Positions 14,526 through 16,092 of a stretch of DNA of 16,092 nt are shown piece after piece. Origin of the DNA: Euryarchaeota archaeon UBA13 (GTDB lineage: Archaea; Thermoplasmatota; Poseidoniia; Poseidoniales; Poseidoniaceae); NCBI GenBank assembly GCA_002495945.1, contig DAHU01000008.1:1-16092 (forward strand), in the 5' to 3' direction. The number at the start of each line of letters is the position of its first letter. The first letter of the stretch is position 1. Both the position numbers and the translations under genes were made by a program. Under the pieces are notes generated by a model. That model was not told the origin of the DNA, ran no database searches, and worked only from the letters and a program-made list of their open reading frames with translations.

Positions 14526-15209
14526 TTAACCGTGATACCTTACTCTAGATCTAACATCCTCAAGGCGTTTGAGTACTTCATCAGCCGCTGGTGGTTTGCC
14601 GCCTGACAATTCTTGCAGCGGACCTTGTGCCTCGTCGCAATCTCGATATCCGTTTAAGAATAAGTCCATACCGTTAGACACATTAGGATGTGACGCACCT
14701 AAGATTTCATCCATCACATGCAAATCGATACCGAATCTTTCAACTTCGTATTCAACTGCTGAAAGGCCAAAATCAATTAAAAATGCCTTGTAATTTTCAT
14801 CGATTAGAATGTTGTTGGTTGATAAATCACCATGAGTAACCGCCATTCTGTGGAGCATCCTAACAGCTGCACCGGAATTGTGTAATGCTTCTGCAATTTG
14901 ATCTGTGTTGATGGATGGGTCGCGTAAAACTTCGATTAAAGGCCTACCATTCATTCGTTCCATGACTATTCTACCCTGTTCTAAATCAACATCCCATATT
15001 GCAGGAACGGGTAATCCTGCACCTTTAATGCGAATTAGAATCCGAGCCTCACTGAGCATTCTACGGTATCCTAAGCGTTTCTCTAAGTCGGGGTGGCGCC
15101 ATGCACGACTACGCCTGAGTTTCCTCACCGCTGGCCGATTCATCCACAAACCTGACCACACCTCTGCCTCGGCACCAAGGTGGAGTCTCGTTTCCGGTTG
15201 GAAGACCAT
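14526..15209 (-). CDS. bud32: Bud32 (PRPK-family) kinase/ATPase of the KEOPS complex
   Basis: Bud32 is the small atypical kinase/ATPase that works with Kae1 in KEOPS to make N6-threonylcarbamoyladenosine (t6A) at position 37 of tRNAs reading ANN codons. From ATG 15209 it is 227 residues. Marks are GAEAEVW at 12-18, the family Lys30 in RKLRRSRAWRHP (29-40), Glu54 in MLSEARIL, the catalytic loop HGDLSTNNIL at 126-135 (Asp128, Asn133), and IDFGLS at 145-150 (Asp146). The C-terminal RVRYHG replaces the more usual Arg/Lys-rich end. About 20 residues around 193-212 (Pro/Gly-rich) are not typical. It is not fused to Kae1, unlike in many euryarchaea, and kae1 is not in the window. GTG 15227 would add six residues but lies too close to the TATA-like box at 15231-15240. 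It is divergent from nadA. Confidence 0.92.
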   Translation of the reverse strand: MVFQPETRLHLGAEAEVWSGLWMNRPAVRKLRRSRAWRHPDLEKRLGYRRMLSEARILIRIKGAGLPVPAIWDVDLEQGRIVMERMNGRPLIEVLRDPSINTDQIAEALHNSGAAVRMLHRMAVTHGDLSTNNILIDENYKAFLIDFGLSAVEYEVERFGIDLHVMDEILGASHPNVSNGMDLFLNGYRDCDEAQGPLQELSGGKPPAADEVLKRLEDVRSRVRYHG

Positions 15210-15230
15210 GTTACTGGCTTGATGCACTCA

Positions 15231-15240
15231 TTTATTTACA
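15231..15240 (-). promoter_or_regulatory. TATA-like box for bud32
   Basis: TGTAAATAAA on the minus strand lies 22-31 nt upstream of ATG 15209, the usual distance for a leaderless archaeal mRNA. It argues against GTG 15227, which is 4-13 nt away. Confidence 0.48.
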
Positions 15241-15269
15241 TCACGGAATAACAATTATTGAAAAGGAGT

Positions 15270-15284
15270 ATCCCCTCGCGGGAT
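15270..15284. repeat. Short inverted repeat just before nadA
   Basis: ATCCC and GGGAT flank a 5-nt spacer (CTCGC), ending 8 nt before ATG 15293. The position suits an operator or a small 5' hairpin that could control nadA, but the arms are only 5 bp and chance is possible. Confidence 0.25.
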
Positions 15285-15292
15285 TGAAGCAT

Positions 15293-16092
15293 ATGACGAT
15301 TACCTTGCCAATGTGTTCCATTGATTTCATGGACACCTCGATGTCCCCTGAGGAGCAAGCGATTGCTGAGCGTATTACCGAACTCAAGCAACAGCTAGGT
15401 AGCAGATTGATGGTTCTTGGACACCATTATCAGCGTGACAGCATTGTTATGCACGCTGATTTCATTGGTGATTCATTTATGTTAAGTCAAAAAGCAGCAG
15501 ATTCAGATGCTGAGTTTATTGTCTTCTGCGGCGTCCATTTCATGGCTGAATCGGCTGACATATTGACCGATAACAATCAACATGTAATTCTGCCAAACCT
15601 AAGAGCGGGATGTTCAATGGCCGACATGGCCACATTACCCGATGTCGAAAGTGCGTGGGCAGAGATTCTTGCTGAGACTGGTCTAAATGACCCGATTGAC
15701 AGAAAATCCCCCGGTGATGTGCCTACGGATGGAAAGTCTTACCTCATCCCCGTAACCTACATGAATAGTAGTGCTGATTTGAAGGATTTCGTGGGCAGAC
15801 ATGGAGGCATTGTTTGTACATCCTCCAATGCAACTGGCATCCTCAACTGGGCCTTTGACAGAGCCGGCCCAGATGGCGCTGTGCTATTTTTCCCCGACCA
15901 ACACTTAGGACGTAATACCGGGCTTTCGATGGGGATTGATGAAGAAAAAATGCCAACTTGGATTCCGAAGATAGGTTCGGACAAAGACTTGAATGATGCC
16001 AAGATTATTTTGTGGCATGGTTTTTGTTCTGTTCATAAACGCTTTACTGTTGAACAAGTAAGTGAATTTAGAGAAAGATTTCCTGAAGGACT
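15293..16092 (+). CDS. nadA: Quinolinate synthase NadA, C-terminus cut by the window edge
   Basis: NadA is a [4Fe-4S] enzyme that condenses iminoaspartate with dihydroxyacetone phosphate to quinolinate in de novo NAD synthesis. The window holds 266 residues and the frame is open at the end. Marks are VLGHHYQRD at 41-49 (His44-His45-Tyr46), ADFIGDS at 55-61, FCGVHFMAESADIL at 78-91 with cluster ligand Cys79, VTYMNSSA at 154-161, VCTSSNATG at 174-182, FFPDQHLGRNTG at 199-210, and LWHGFCSVHKRF at 240-251 with the second cluster Cys245. The third Cys should lie downstream. The long form resembles the Bacillus subtilis type. Residues about 128-148 form an extra loop before the IPVTYMN strand. ATG 15293 fits the family; an in-frame TTG at 15284 is possible. 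No nadB, aspartate dehydrogenase or nadC is in the window. Confidence 0.95.
   Translation, partial: MTITLPMCSIDFMDTSMSPEEQAIAERITELKQQLGSRLMVLGHHYQRDSIVMHADFIGDSFMLSQKAADSDAEFIVFCGVHFMAESADILTDNNQHVILPNLRAGCSMADMATLPDVESAWAEILAETGLNDPIDRKSPGDVPTDGKSYLIPVTYMNSSADLKDFVGRHGGIVCTSSNATGILNWAFDRAGPDGAVLFFPDQHLGRNTGLSMGIDEEKMPTWIPKIGSDKDLNDAKIILWHGFCSVHKRFTVEQVSEFRERFPEG

Noticed and set aside
1..16092. CRISPR array, tRNA or rRNA gene, insertion sequence or attachment site
   Set aside because: No regularly spaced repeats, cloverleaf-like sequence, transposase frame or long flanking repeats were seen while reading the window; all gaps between genes are under about 120 bp.

Overview
The window looks like a piece of an archaeal chromosome, most likely a marine, aerobic, heterotrophic euryarchaeon of the Poseidoniales (Marine Group II) or Thermoplasmatota type. 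That assignment is an inference. It rests on a stand-alone Bud32 kinase, a UPF0200 P-loop kinase, a 2-phosphoglycerate-kinase-like protein and an archaeal-type TadA/TadB/TadC secretion-pilus cassette. TATA-like boxes also lie about 25-35 nt upstream of several ATGs, the archaeal leaderless-mRNA pattern. No tRNA, rRNA, CRISPR array, insertion sequence or phage gene was seen. Genes are packed tightly, and three convergent pairs meet with a gap of 1 bp or an overlap of 3 bp.

Layout, left to right. Positions 1-1235 (-) hold an aldehyde dehydrogenase cut by the window edge, divergent from a 2-phosphoglycerate-kinase-like P-loop kinase (1352-2011, +). Positions 2008-7124 (-) hold an operon transcribed leftwards: secretion ATPase (TadA/ArlI type), two separate T2SSF-type platform proteins (TadB-like, then a TadC-like protein carrying a roughly 200-residue extracytoplasmic domain), then two small pilin-like proteins with class III signal peptides. 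The first pilin-like gene keeps its signal only if translation starts at a CTG. Upstream of the operon, behind a hairpin with a T-tract, lies a UPF0200 nucleotide-kinase-like gene (7196-7756, -). Next is an ABC-2 exporter: a double-length permease (7828-9522, -) with its ATPase (9525-10301, -).

A divergent promoter region separates the exporter from an enoyl-CoA hydratase (10387-11229, +). That gene converges on a leftward cluster of XTP/dITP pyrophosphatase (12883-13548), an unrecognised membrane-anchored acidic/proline-rich protein (11947-12849) and a CPBP-family intramembrane protease (11231-11941). The right end holds a FluC/CrcB fluoride channel (+), a ferritin-like protein (+), Bud32 of the KEOPS tRNA-modification complex (-), and the start of quinolinate synthase NadA (+), which runs off the window.

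The genes that clearly belong together are the pilus cassette and the ABC transporter pair. The pyrophosphatase, unknown protein and CPBP protease may be one transcript. The rest is a mixed set of housekeeping genes. The most unusual parts are the pilus cassette (platform protein with an inserted external domain, hidden pilin start in the same frame as the upstream stop), the internally duplicated permease, the unknown 300-residue protein, and non-canonical residues in the fluoride channel and ferritin-like protein.
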